NCBI RefSeq assembly: GCF_022808915.1
Contig: NZ_JAKZFS010000001.1
Span: forward strand, 1,070,644 to 1,134,643
Length of the DNA: 64,000 nucleotides
Direction of reading: 5' to 3'
Origin: Fundidesulfovibrio terrae
GTDB taxonomy: Bacteria > Desulfobacterota > Desulfovibrionia > Desulfovibrionales > Desulfovibrionaceae
The notes beneath the pieces are model-generated. The model was not told the origin of the DNA and did not search any database. It worked only from the letters and a program-made list of their open reading frames with translations. The position numbers were made by a program, and so were the translations under genes. This document shows, piece after piece, positions 19,839 through 28,908 of the stretch. Each line of letters starts with the position of its first letter. Position 1 is the first letter of the stretch.

Positions 19839-20118
19839 GCCATACCGGCGGTATCTTTCGACAACGCCTCCAGGCGCGGCGCGGTTTGGATAGGGAGATG
19901 AAAAACGGAGGAAGGCGCTGAACGCGGAATGTATTTTCGGGCCGGGCGGTGTCGGCCCTGCTATCAGATGTAAGAATAGTTTACAGATCGAATCACCTCG
20001 TCAAGTGATAGCTGCGCGGAAAGATTGAGGATGACGCGCGGCACGAATCTTGTTTGTTCATTCCTTCGATCCCGGTCGTATTCCGTACCATGCCGTTATT
20101 CCAGCAGGGGAGGCGGTC

Positions 20119-21009
20119 ATGACCAATACCGCTCGAAGGCAAAAGTCGGTCCCGGTTCTTCTGTTCCTGTTCACAACCATGCTTCTGGCAGCTGGCCTGG
20201 CCACGGCGACACCGGCCGCGGCCGACGTCGTGTTCTTCAGCACCGGCGATCCGGACGGAAAAATCGCCACGCTTTCGCGCACGAGCGCGGGCGGCAAGCT
20301 GGAAACGGAATCTGCGGACGATTTTCTGTTGTCTACCCCCACGCGGATAACCGGGGCAACGTTCACGGGGCTCCTGACATCCGGGGCTTCCCTCGTGGAC
20401 ATCGACTCCGTGACCGTGGAAGTCTACCGCGTCTTTCCCAAGGATTCCACCGATCCACCTTCGGGAAATGTTCCCACCCGGGCGAATTCCCCTTCCGACG
20501 TGGCGCTCGACAGCCGCGACAGCGTGGCGGGCTCGCTGTCCTTTTCGGTCACGGCCCTCGGTTCCTTCACGGCGGCGAATTCGGTGGTCAACGGCATCAA
20601 CAAGATCCCAAACCAGAACACACTGGGCGAAGGCTCGGTGACGGGAGAGGAGGTGCAATTCGATGTGGATTTCATCACTGCCCTTAACCTGCCGCCGGAC
20701 CACTATTTCTTCGTGCCCCAGGTGGACTTGTCCTCGGGCGATTTTTTGTGGCTTTCCGCGCCGAAACCCATCGTTGCCCCAGGCACTCCCTTCTTGCCCG
20801 ACCTGCAAAGCTGGATACGTAACGCGAACCTGGCCCCCGACTGGCTGCGCGTGGGCACGGACATCGTTGGCGGAACCTCTTTCAACGCCGCTTTCTCGCT
20901 TTCGGGATCACCCGTTCCCGAGCCGGGCACGGTCCTCCTGCTCGGCGCGGGCCTGACCGGCCTCGCTGCGCTGAGGAAGAAACGCGGTTCGCGCGGCCCT
21001 CACTCCTGA
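20119..21009 (+). CDS. PEP-CTERM sorted exported protein
   Basis: The 296-residue protein has a signal peptide (hydrophobic stretch at about 13-33, cleavage near AAA-DVVF). It ends with a PEP-CTERM tripartite signal: VPEPG, then a hydrophobic segment LLLGAGLTGLAAL, then basic KKRGSR. In known systems exosortase recognises this tail and exports the protein to the surface matrix. The body is Ser/Thr/Asp-rich, beta-type and of unknown function. ATG 20119 follows GGGGAGG; an upstream TTG start is less likely. A terminator follows. No exosortase gene lies in the window. Confidence 0.88.
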   Translation: MTNTARRQKSVPVLLFLFTTMLLAAGLATATPAAADVVFFSTGDPDGKIATLSRTSAGGKLETESADDFLLSTPTRITGATFTGLLTSGASLVDIDSVTVEVYRVFPKDSTDPPSGNVPTRANSPSDVALDSRDSVAGSLSFSVTALGSFTAANSVVNGINKIPNQNTLGEGSVTGEEVQFDVDFITALNLPPDHYFFVPQVDLSSGDFLWLSAPKPIVAPGTPFLPDLQSWIRNANLAPDWLRVGTDIVGGTSFNAAFSLSGSPVPEPGTVLLLGAGLTGLAALRKKRGSRGPHS

Positions 21010-21031
21010 GGGGGCTGGCGGGTGTGACTGA

Positions 21032-21068
21032 AAGGACGCCGTGCGATGCCTCCGGCGTCCTTCTTTTG
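21032..21068 (+). terminator. Intrinsic terminator after the PEP-CTERM gene
   Basis: A 10-bp stem pairs 21032-21041 with 21053-21062 and is followed by the T-rich run TTCTTTTGTT. It lies 23 bases after the PEP-CTERM stop. Confidence 0.75.
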
Positions 21069-21117
21069 TTCGCCCAATGGCCTTGCCCCGTGGCCCCGAA
21101 ACGGGCATAATTACCTG

Positions 21118-21594
21118 ATGATGACCGCCCGTGTTTTTATCCTGTCCGCGTTCCTGGCCCTGTCCGCCTCCGCCGCCCATGCCCAGGTCACAACCCTGGA
21201 GCAGCAGGAGGCCATCTGGGACCAGCTCCTGACCGCCGTCAAGGCCGATCCCTCGTCCCTCGTGGCCGACATCAAGTCCTTCGTGCCCCAGTACGGAAAC
21301 TACTGCGGCCTGCAGGCCACGGCCGCCGGCGCCATCCCCATCGACTGCGTGGATGGGGCCTGTTTCCAGCACGACGCCTCGCCCGGCTATTCCTCGTCGA
21401 ATCCCACCCTGGCGCAGGTGGTAGCCGCCGACCAGCAGTTCATCGCCAACCTGAGCTTCACCCAGGCGTCCACGCCCTACGGTGAACTCTACCGCAACGC
21501 GGCCATCCAGCTCTTCGAGGCCAAGACCACGTACGAGCAGGCCAACTCCGTGACCCTGATCACCCCCTGCGCGGACTGCCTGAACACGCGCTGA
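21118..21594 (+). CDS. Small exported phospholipase-A2-like protein
   Basis: A signal peptide of about 23 residues (cleavage after AHA) precedes a 135-residue mature protein. Residues 59-86 show the secreted phospholipase A2 pattern. A calcium-loop-like YGNYCGLQ is followed by a Gly/Pro-containing loop, then CVDGACFQHD, where His85-Asp86 occupy the positions of the catalytic His and calcium-binding Asp. Secreted PLA2 enzymes cleave the sn-2 acyl ester of phospholipids. The canonical CC pair is AC here, and disulfide spacing differs. Two adjacent ATG codons (21118, 21121) are possible starts. It is separated from the PEP-CTERM gene by a terminator, so it is probably transcribed alone. Confidence 0.7.
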   Translation: MMTARVFILSAFLALSASAAHAQVTTLEQQEAIWDQLLTAVKADPSSLVADIKSFVPQYGNYCGLQATAAGAIPIDCVDGACFQHDASPGYSSSNPTLAQVVAADQQFIANLSFTQASTPYGELYRNAAIQLFEAKTTYEQANSVTLITPCADCLNTR

Positions 21595-21911
21595 GGGCTT
21601 GGCGGTCAGTTTCCGCCGGAGCGGTCGACACCCATCCCGACGCGATTTCTGTGCCGTGCCCTGCGAGCGCCGGGGCGTTGCCCTAGATATTTTTCAAAAA
21701 CCTCTTATTTCTTGAACAACCGGACAGCACCGGTTGTTCTGCCTCCCGACAAAGGCTGCGTGCGCCGCCGGAGCGGTGCGCTGGCGGCAGGCACCTGCGG
21801 CGCCGCGTAAAAAATCGGCGCGGGCAGCGCCGTTGTCACGGTACTTTCGCTTGCCAGCGGGTCCCCCGGGCCGTATGGAGGGGCCTCCCAAAATACTGGA
21901 GATCAATCCCT
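21595..21911. other. Intergenic region upstream of typA
   Basis: This stretch of 317 bases has no convincing gene. It contains an AT-rich block around 21690-21715, a perfect inverted repeat (21714-21739) and a GC-rich part before typA. The promoter and leader of typA must lie here, but no clear -35/-10 pair stands out. Confidence 0.5.
21714..21739. repeat. Perfect 10-bp inverted repeat upstream of typA
   Basis: Positions 21714-21723 pair exactly with 21730-21739 (GAACAACCGG / CCGGTTGTTC) around a 6-base spacer. There is no T run on either side, so it is more likely an operator or RNA leader element than an intrinsic terminator. It lies about 170 bases before the typA start. Confidence 0.6.
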
Positions 21912-23750
<1,839 letters not shown>

Positions 23751-23826
23751 TCCCAGCGGGACCTTTCGGGAAGCGAACGCGGAATCTGCTGACGCTTCCG
23801 GCCGTTAACAAGAGAGACGAACCCCC

Positions 23827-23865
23827 CGCCGGGGCGGACGCTTGGCGTCCGTCCCGGCGTTTTTT
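23827..23865 (+). terminator. Intrinsic terminator after typA
   Basis: A 14-bp stem (23827-23840 with 23846-23859, one G-T pair) and a 5-base loop are followed by six T residues (23860-23865). It lies 76 bases after the typA stop and just before the convergent gene at 23875. Confidence 0.9.
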
Positions 23866-23874
23866 CGCGCCGCG

Positions 23875-24288
23875 CTACTCGGACATGTCGCCCGGTCCCA
23901 TGGACTCACGCGCCAGGCGCACATGCTGGCAGACCTGGGTGATCTCGCGCTTGAACTGCTCGAAATCAATCTGCATGCCATTCACGTAGGCGCTCCACCC
24001 GGCACTGGATTTGGCGTAGTGCACCGCCTCCTCGATTTCGGCCGGGGTGGCTCCGTTCAGCTTGGCCATCTCGGTGTGGAAAAAGGCGCAGTACCGGCAT
24101 TTCGTGATGGCGGAGATAGCCACCCCCATCAGCTCCCGGTACTTGGCGGGGATTTCTCCGGGCGCAAGCTGCACCTGCTTGAACAGGCTCCATTCGAGTT
24201 CCAGGGTCGCGTCCGGAATTGATTTGAACATGGACGGCACAAGGCCAAACATCTCTTCCATTTCCTTGAAGATCTCGGCTCTGGTCAT
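23875..24288 (-). CDS. Carboxymuconolactone decarboxylase/AhpD-like protein
   Basis: This 137-residue helical protein carries the AhpD-type redox motif: Cys64 and Cys67 with His71 (KCRYCAFFHTEMAKLNGAT). Proteins with this CxxC...H pattern are thiol-disulfide reductants or peroxidases of the CMD family. It lies convergent to typA, ending 125 bases beyond its stop across the typA terminator. No partner peroxiredoxin is adjacent. Start MTRAEIFKEMEEMFG is preceded by a purine-rich site (GGGAGGT). Confidence 0.9.
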   Translation of the reverse strand: MTRAEIFKEMEEMFGLVPSMFKSIPDATLELEWSLFKQVQLAPGEIPAKYRELMGVAISAITKCRYCAFFHTEMAKLNGATPAEIEEAVHYAKSSAGWSAYVNGMQIDFEQFKREITQVCQHVRLARESMGPGDMSE

Positions 24289-24446
24289 GGCGACCTCCCG
24301 AAGCTTATTAACTCCACCCTCTCATATGACACACCGGACTCGCCGCGTACACCGGAAATCCAACTGGGGGGCAAAGAGCCAGAGGGCATTGACGCCATAT
24401 CCGTTCAGGCGCATGGAGAGACGATCCGGCATAAGGAGGTCCCGCC

Positions 24447-24896
24447 ATGCGCCTTTTCGCGTCCGTGCTCGTCGCGTCGCTTCTGGCCCTGTCCGGCATC
24501 GCCCAGGCCCAGTTGCTGCCCCAGGCCCTGTCGTTTTCCGACATAAGCCTGGCCCAGTCCTTCCCCCAGGCATTGGCCCAGTCCCTGTTCGACATCTCCC
24601 AGGCCCAGCCCCTTCCCCAGTCTCAGGCCCAGTCCCTGTCCGGCATTGCCCAGTCCCAGACCCAGGCCCAATCCCAGACGGGGGCGGCCTCGCTTCCGGC
24701 CACGGTGGCCGCCTCGCCCACCATCGCGGGCTCGCCCTACCAGGTGACAAACACCGTGACCTACTCCAAGACCGCCACGGGGCTCTTAGTGGTGCTCACT
24801 CCGGCAGCTCTCAAGGGATCAGGGTCGCTGGCCGGGCATACGGAGGGGCTGACCCTGGAGATCCCCGACTTCTTCATCAAGCAACTGTTCTTCTAG
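24447..24896 (+). CDS. Exported Gln/Ala/Ser-rich repeat protein, unknown function
   Basis: A signal peptide (MRLFASVLVASLLALSGIAQA) precedes a low-complexity region (about residues 22-82). That region is built of degenerate units of 15-17 residues with the pattern [LF]PQxxxxSxxDISxAQ. It is very rich in Gln, Ala and Ser. A non-repetitive domain (about 90-149) follows and ends in the aromatic cluster FFIKQLFF. AAGGAGG lies upstream. It heads a three-gene exported operon; the next start is 10 bases away and preceded by AGGAGG. The family is not recognised. Gln-rich repeats recall fibre- or amyloid-forming proteins, which is a guess. Confidence 0.78.
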   Translation: MRLFASVLVASLLALSGIAQAQLLPQALSFSDISLAQSFPQALAQSLFDISQAQPLPQSQAQSLSGIAQSQTQAQSQTGAASLPATVAASPTIAGSPYQVTNTVTYSKTATGLLVVLTPAALKGSGSLAGHTEGLTLEIPDFFIKQLFF

Positions 24897-24906
24897 GAGG
24901 CCCGTC

Positions 24907-25194
24907 ATGAAGACCCTCGCCCTCGTGCTCGCCTTGGCGGCTCTGTCCTGCCCGGCCCTGGCCGCCCCCCTGGGGACCCAGACCTCCCAGTCCACGACCT
25001 TGAGCGTCAACGTGGATTCCTTCGCGTATCGGCTCACCGCGCTCATGAACCTTGCCAACACGGCCCAGGGCATGTCCGTGTCCGTAGGGCCGGGCAACCT
25101 GCAATCGGTCGCCCAACCCGCCGGCCCGGTGAATAACTCGAGCTTTTTTGAAACCTTCACCATCCCCATGTCGGTGATCAACTTCTTCTACTAG
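24907..25194 (+). CDS. Small exported protein, second gene of the Gln-rich operon
   Basis: This 95-residue protein has a signal peptide of about 20 residues (MKTLALVLALAALSCPALA) and a short mature part rich in Ser, Asn and Thr. Like the preceding protein it ends in a hydrophobic aromatic cluster (IPMSVINFFY against IPDFFIKQLFF), which suggests a shared C-terminal function such as assembly or outer-membrane contact. The start follows AGGAGG and lies 10 bases after the upstream stop; the downstream gene begins 3 bases after its stop. No family is recognised. Confidence 0.75.
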   Translation: MKTLALVLALAALSCPALAAPLGTQTSQSTTLSVNVDSFAYRLTALMNLANTAQGMSVSVGPGNLQSVAQPAGPVNNSSFFETFTIPMSVINFFY

Positions 25195-25197
25195 ACC

Positions 25198-25917
25198 ATG
25201 ATACAGGCATTCGTGATTTTCGCCGTGCTGCTGGCCGCCTGCCCTGTCTCAGGGGCGGACCTCACGTCCCGGGCCGACCGGCTCCTGGGCATCGCCTACC
25301 GTCCCGACGGAGTGCTCGATGAATCCGGGCGCTGGACGCTGTTCGAGCACCCGGAGCAGAGCTTCGACACTCCCGGGCTCAATTGCTCGGGATTGGATTA
25401 CGCCCTCATGCGCCTCCTCGCGCCCGGAACCGTGACCACCCGCCAGGCCGCCCGCGACCGGCAGGGCGACTCCGGGCCGGGCGCGCCCATGGGCCAGGAC
25501 TGGGACTTCGGTTTCGACCTGATCCTGAACCTCTCCGAGGGGATGACCAGGACGTGGCTCCTGCCCGAACCACGCCCCGCCACCGGACGGGAGAGCGGCC
25601 GGGACATGCTTGGGTTCGCCACTTCCGACCAGGGCGCCTGGAAAAAGGCCCTGGCCCAGGTCCGCCCTGACCAGGCCGTGCTGGTCAGCTTCAGCCAAAC
25701 CGGGCGGCGCATGGGCTACACCCTCCAGCACTACCACGTGGGAGTGATCCTGCCGGACGCCTCGGGCGGGCGCTGGCTGTATCAGGCCACGCCCAAGTCC
25801 GGGGCGCACAAGGTGAACCTGGCCGACCCGTCGGGCATGGCGCGGTTCCTGAGCTTCTTCTCCGGCGGGGACAAGAGGGCGCTCCTGCTGGCCGTGACCC
25901 TGCCACCGGGGCGCTGA
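25198..25917 (+). CDS. Exported papain-like (NlpC/P60-like) protein, probable lipoprotein
   Basis: The 239-residue protein starts with a hydrophobic segment ending LLAAC, which fits a lipobox with Cys15 as lipidation site. Cys63 in LNCSGLDYALMRL and His178/His180 in LQHYHVGVIL give the Cys...His layout of NlpC/P60 or related papain-fold enzymes. It lies 3 bases after the preceding gene and so is the third member of the exported operon. A processing or cross-linking role on the two small exported proteins is conceivable. The fold assignment is by motif only. Confidence 0.72.
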   Translation: MIQAFVIFAVLLAACPVSGADLTSRADRLLGIAYRPDGVLDESGRWTLFEHPEQSFDTPGLNCSGLDYALMRLLAPGTVTTRQAARDRQGDSGPGAPMGQDWDFGFDLILNLSEGMTRTWLLPEPRPATGRESGRDMLGFATSDQGAWKKALAQVRPDQAVLVSFSQTGRRMGYTLQHYHVGVILPDASGGRWLYQATPKSGAHKVNLADPSGMARFLSFFSGGDKRALLLAVTLPPGR

Positions 25918-26065
25918 GGCGATCGGCCTCGCTTGGCGCGTGCCCGGCGGGCGTTCGGTCCTGCCCGTTGCCGGTGGCGCGGGCGCTGCCCGGCCCGAAG
26001 TTGCCCCCCGGGCGCAAACAGGCTACACCCCTGGCCCACCCGAAGACACCGCCAAGGAGCAGCAC

Positions 26066-26614
26066 GTGGGCAAGGAAAACATGACCCTGGAAAAGATCAC
26101 GACTCAGCCCGAGTTCGACATGGAATACTACATGGAGATCAGCGGGCTCATGCGCATCGAGCAGGGCCTGGCAGAGCTTCTGGAGAAGTACTGGTTCAAG
26201 TGGGAGAAGGAGCTTCATGCCTACAAGATGGAGCCCACCAAGAAGGATGCGGACGACGGTTTCCTGCTGGTCTACCTGGACGAGGACACCGAGGCCGACG
26301 TGCAGCGGGCCTTCGAAGAGAACAATCACCACGGTTTCGCCTATCACCATCTGGCCATCACCCTGGTGATGTGCGCGGCCCAGAGCGTGATGCCCGAACT
26401 CATCGGCGGCTGCATGCCCCTGCCCGCCCCTACCCGCGAGGCCCGCAAGAAGTTCAAGAAGCTCGGCCTGGAATGGAACGAGAGCGGCTCCTCCATGAAC
26501 CGCACCTACGTCGTGCTCACCCCCTATCCCTACAAGGGCGGCTGCGAGACCTGCGCCTCTTGCGACACCTGCCCGTCGAGCCAGATGCGCGAGATCGGGC
26601 GCATGGAGGAATAG
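26066..26614 (+). CDS. Hypothetical cytoplasmic protein with C-terminal CxxCxxCxxC cluster
   Basis: The 182-residue protein is acidic and helical with no signal peptide. Four cysteines at about 160, 163, 166 and 169 (CETCASCDTC) near the end could bind an iron-sulfur cluster or zinc. A GTG start at 26066 has AAGGAG six bases upstream; ATG 26081 is an alternative giving a start MTLEKITTQPEFDMEYYME. The upstream in-frame extension is very GC-rich and unlikely to be translated. No family is recognised. The cupin gene follows after 71 bases. Confidence 0.7.
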   Translation: MGKENMTLEKITTQPEFDMEYYMEISGLMRIEQGLAELLEKYWFKWEKELHAYKMEPTKKDADDGFLLVYLDEDTEADVQRAFEENNHHGFAYHHLAITLVMCAAQSVMPELIGGCMPLPAPTREARKKFKKLGLEWNESGSSMNRTYVVLTPYPYKGGCETCASCDTCPSSQMREIGRMEE

Positions 26615-26685
26615 CCCCCCATCACGGGGCGGCGACGGCCTGGGCCAGGGATCAGAACCGCATCGTATCGTCGCCGGAGGGCGCC

Positions 26686-27027
26686 ATGAAGATGGAAGGC
26701 ATCGCGTTCTGCACGACGGATTGGAATTCGGTGGAGAAAACGGAGCATCCCGGCGACCCAGGCACGGCGCAGTGGAGGACCCGCACGTTCGGCGATTCGT
26801 CCAATCCCATCCGCGTCCGGGTCGTGGAGTATTCACCCGGCTACCGCGCGGACCACTGGTGCAGCAAGGGGCACGTCCTGTACTGTCTGGAGGGCGAGCT
26901 CGAGACCACCCTCGAGGACGGCAGGAAATTCATCCTGACCCCCGGCATGAGCTACCAGGTGGCGGACAACGCCGAAGCCCACCAATCCTACACCGCCACC
27001 GGAGCAAGACTGTTCATCGTCGATTGA
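26686..27027 (+). CDS. DHCW-type cupin-fold protein
   Basis: This single-domain cupin of 113 residues reads YRADHWCSKGHVLYCLEGELETTLEDG in part, with Asp56-His57-Trp58-Cys59 followed by Gly-His, the signature of the DHCW-motif cupin family of unknown activity. The C-terminal strand set contains LTPGMSYQVAD. Metal binding through the His residues is expected from the family. GGAGGG lies upstream of the ATG, and a strong intrinsic terminator follows. Confidence 0.88.
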   Translation: MKMEGIAFCTTDWNSVEKTEHPGDPGTAQWRTRTFGDSSNPIRVRVVEYSPGYRADHWCSKGHVLYCLEGELETTLEDGRKFILTPGMSYQVADNAEAHQSYTATGARLFIVD

Positions 27028-27047
27028 CGGCTCCCTCGGCTATCGCG

Positions 27048-27072
27048 GCGCGCCTTCGGGCGCGCTTTTTTT
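27048..27072 (+). terminator. Intrinsic terminator after the cupin gene
   Basis: A 7-bp GC stem (27048-27054 with 27059-27065) closed by a TTCG tetraloop is followed by seven T residues. Confidence 0.92.
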
Positions 27073-27210
27073 GTCCGGATGTCCGGCCGGAGGACGCTCT
27101 CGCGGGAAGAGTAGGGAAACCCTACCGGTCAAAGGGCGAAAAACGGGACAATTCTACCCAGTTGCGATTGCTCCTTGCTGAATCCTTGCACACTGATACA
27201 AACCCTTCCC

Positions 27211-28872
27211 ATGTCGGTTTTCGCTTTAGTCAGGATATTCCACCGCTTTTTCGTGCTTGTCCTGGGCGAAAATCGATCAGCCATCCGGCTGTTTCTCGCC
27301 GGCGTTCTGTTCTGCCTGTTTTCCCCCACATGGGGCCGCTGCGATGAGCCTTTGATCCAGAAGAACATCCGCATCGGCATCCTGGCCAACCGGGGCATCG
27401 CGAACTGCCTTGAGGATTGGGGCGGCATGATCCGCTCCGTGGCCAAGGCCCTGCCGGAATACGACTTCACGCTGGTGCCCCTTCCGTTCGAATCCGTGGA
27501 TGACGCCGTGGTGGCGGGCTCCATCGACTTCGTGGTGGCCAACCCGGCCATATACGTCAATCTCGAGGTGCGCCACGACGTCATCCGTATCGCCACGCTC
27601 ATCAACCATGCCGCGGGTCGGGCCTCGGACCGGTTCGGCGGGGTCTTCTTCACCCGGGCGGACAGAAAGGGCATCGACACCCTGGGCGATCTCCGGGGCA
27701 AGAAGCTGGTGGCCACGGCGCGCTATTCGCTGGGCGGCTGGCTCATGGGCTGGCACACGCTGCGCCAGCACGGCGTCGACCCCGACACGGAGCTGGCTTC
27801 GCTCTGGTTCGCCAGCACCCACAACGACGCCGTGGATGCCGTCCTGGGCGGCCAGGCCGACGCGGGCGTGGTGCGCACCGACACCCTGGAGCGCATGGCG
27901 GCCGAGGGTCTGCTCCGTCTGGATGACATAAAGGTCATCACCCCCCCGGGCTTCAGGCCGGATCCGACGTTCCCCTTCCTCTACAGCACGGACCTAGTGC
28001 CTGAATGGCCCTTCGCCAAGCTCAGCCACACGTCCGACGAGCTGGCCCGCCGGATGGCGGCGGCGCTGCTCACCATGCGCCCCGGGCAGGGGCACGCGGT
28101 CGGGCATGAGGGGTGCGAGTGGACCGTGCCGCTGCCCTACGAGTCCATCCACGCGATCATGCGCGAACTGCGGGTTCCGCCCTATGAGGAGTTCGGCAGG
28201 GTGTCCGTGAGGGATTTCATCGGCCAGCACCTGCCCCTGGTGCTCCTGGTCGTGCTGCTTCTCATGAGCTTGACGGCTTCCGTGGCCTATTTCAGAAGCT
28301 TCAACAAGCGTCTGCACCTGGCCATGGACAAGCTGCGCCAGGCCGAGGCCGAGCTGACCGTGCAGGCCAACACCGACATCCTCACGGGGCTGCGCAACCG
28401 CAAGCGCTTCAACGAGATAGTGGAGCGGGAGATCGTCCGGGCCCTGCGATACAAGAGGCCCCTGGCCATGATCCTTTTGGACCTGGACCATTTCAAGTCC
28501 ATCAACGACAGGTTCGGGCACCCCGTGGGGGATTCGGTGCTTATCGCCGTGGCCGGGCTGATCGCGTCCCTCGTCAGGAAGACCGATTTCGCGGCCCGGA
28601 TCGGAGGGGAGGAGTTCGCCGTGCTCATGCCGGAGACCGGGCTCGAGGACGCGGCCGACACCGCCGAACGCATCCGCGCGGAAGTGGAGTCGGCCGTGCT
28701 TGCGCAGACCACGTCCGGGCCGGCCTCGTTGACGGTGAGCATCGGCGTGGCCGACGTGTGCCCGTCCATCCAGAACTATTCGTCGCTCTACACGGCTGCC
28801 GACCAGGCCCTCTACATGGCCAAGAAGAGCGGGCGCAACCGGGTGGAGAAATCCACGGCCTGCCTGCTCTAG
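27211..28872 (+). CDS. Membrane diguanylate cyclase with periplasmic PhnD-like sensor domain
   Basis: The 553-residue protein has an N-terminal membrane/signal segment (about 25-42) and a phosphonate-binding-protein-like (PhnD/SsuA) domain (about 52-325). A second membrane segment (about 338-357) and a coiled linker lead to a GGDEF domain. The active site is GGEEF (465-469), with the inhibitory site RxxD (Arg456-Asp459) exactly five residues before it, so c-di-GMP synthesis with product inhibition is expected. A small ligand sensed in the periplasm probably controls it. The start is uncertain: ATG 27211 has no clear ribosome-binding site, and TTG 27175 is an alternative. Confidence 0.92.
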   Translation: MSVFALVRIFHRFFVLVLGENRSAIRLFLAGVLFCLFSPTWGRCDEPLIQKNIRIGILANRGIANCLEDWGGMIRSVAKALPEYDFTLVPLPFESVDDAVVAGSIDFVVANPAIYVNLEVRHDVIRIATLINHAAGRASDRFGGVFFTRADRKGIDTLGDLRGKKLVATARYSLGGWLMGWHTLRQHGVDPDTELASLWFASTHNDAVDAVLGGQADAGVVRTDTLERMAAEGLLRLDDIKVITPPGFRPDPTFPFLYSTDLVPEWPFAKLSHTSDELARRMAAALLTMRPGQGHAVGHEGCEWTVPLPYESIHAIMRELRVPPYEEFGRVSVRDFIGQHLPLVLLVVLLLMSLTASVAYFRSFNKRLHLAMDKLRQAEAELTVQANTDILTGLRNRKRFNEIVEREIVRALRYKRPLAMILLDLDHFKSINDRFGHPVGDSVLIAVAGLIASLVRKTDFAARIGGEEFAVLMPETGLEDAADTAERIRAEVESAVLAQTTSGPASLTVSIGVADVCPSIQNYSSLYTAADQALYMAKKSGRNRVEKSTACLL

Positions 28873-28908
28873 TGTGGCGTCCTCTTCGTGTTGTTCAGGG
28901 ACGCGACG

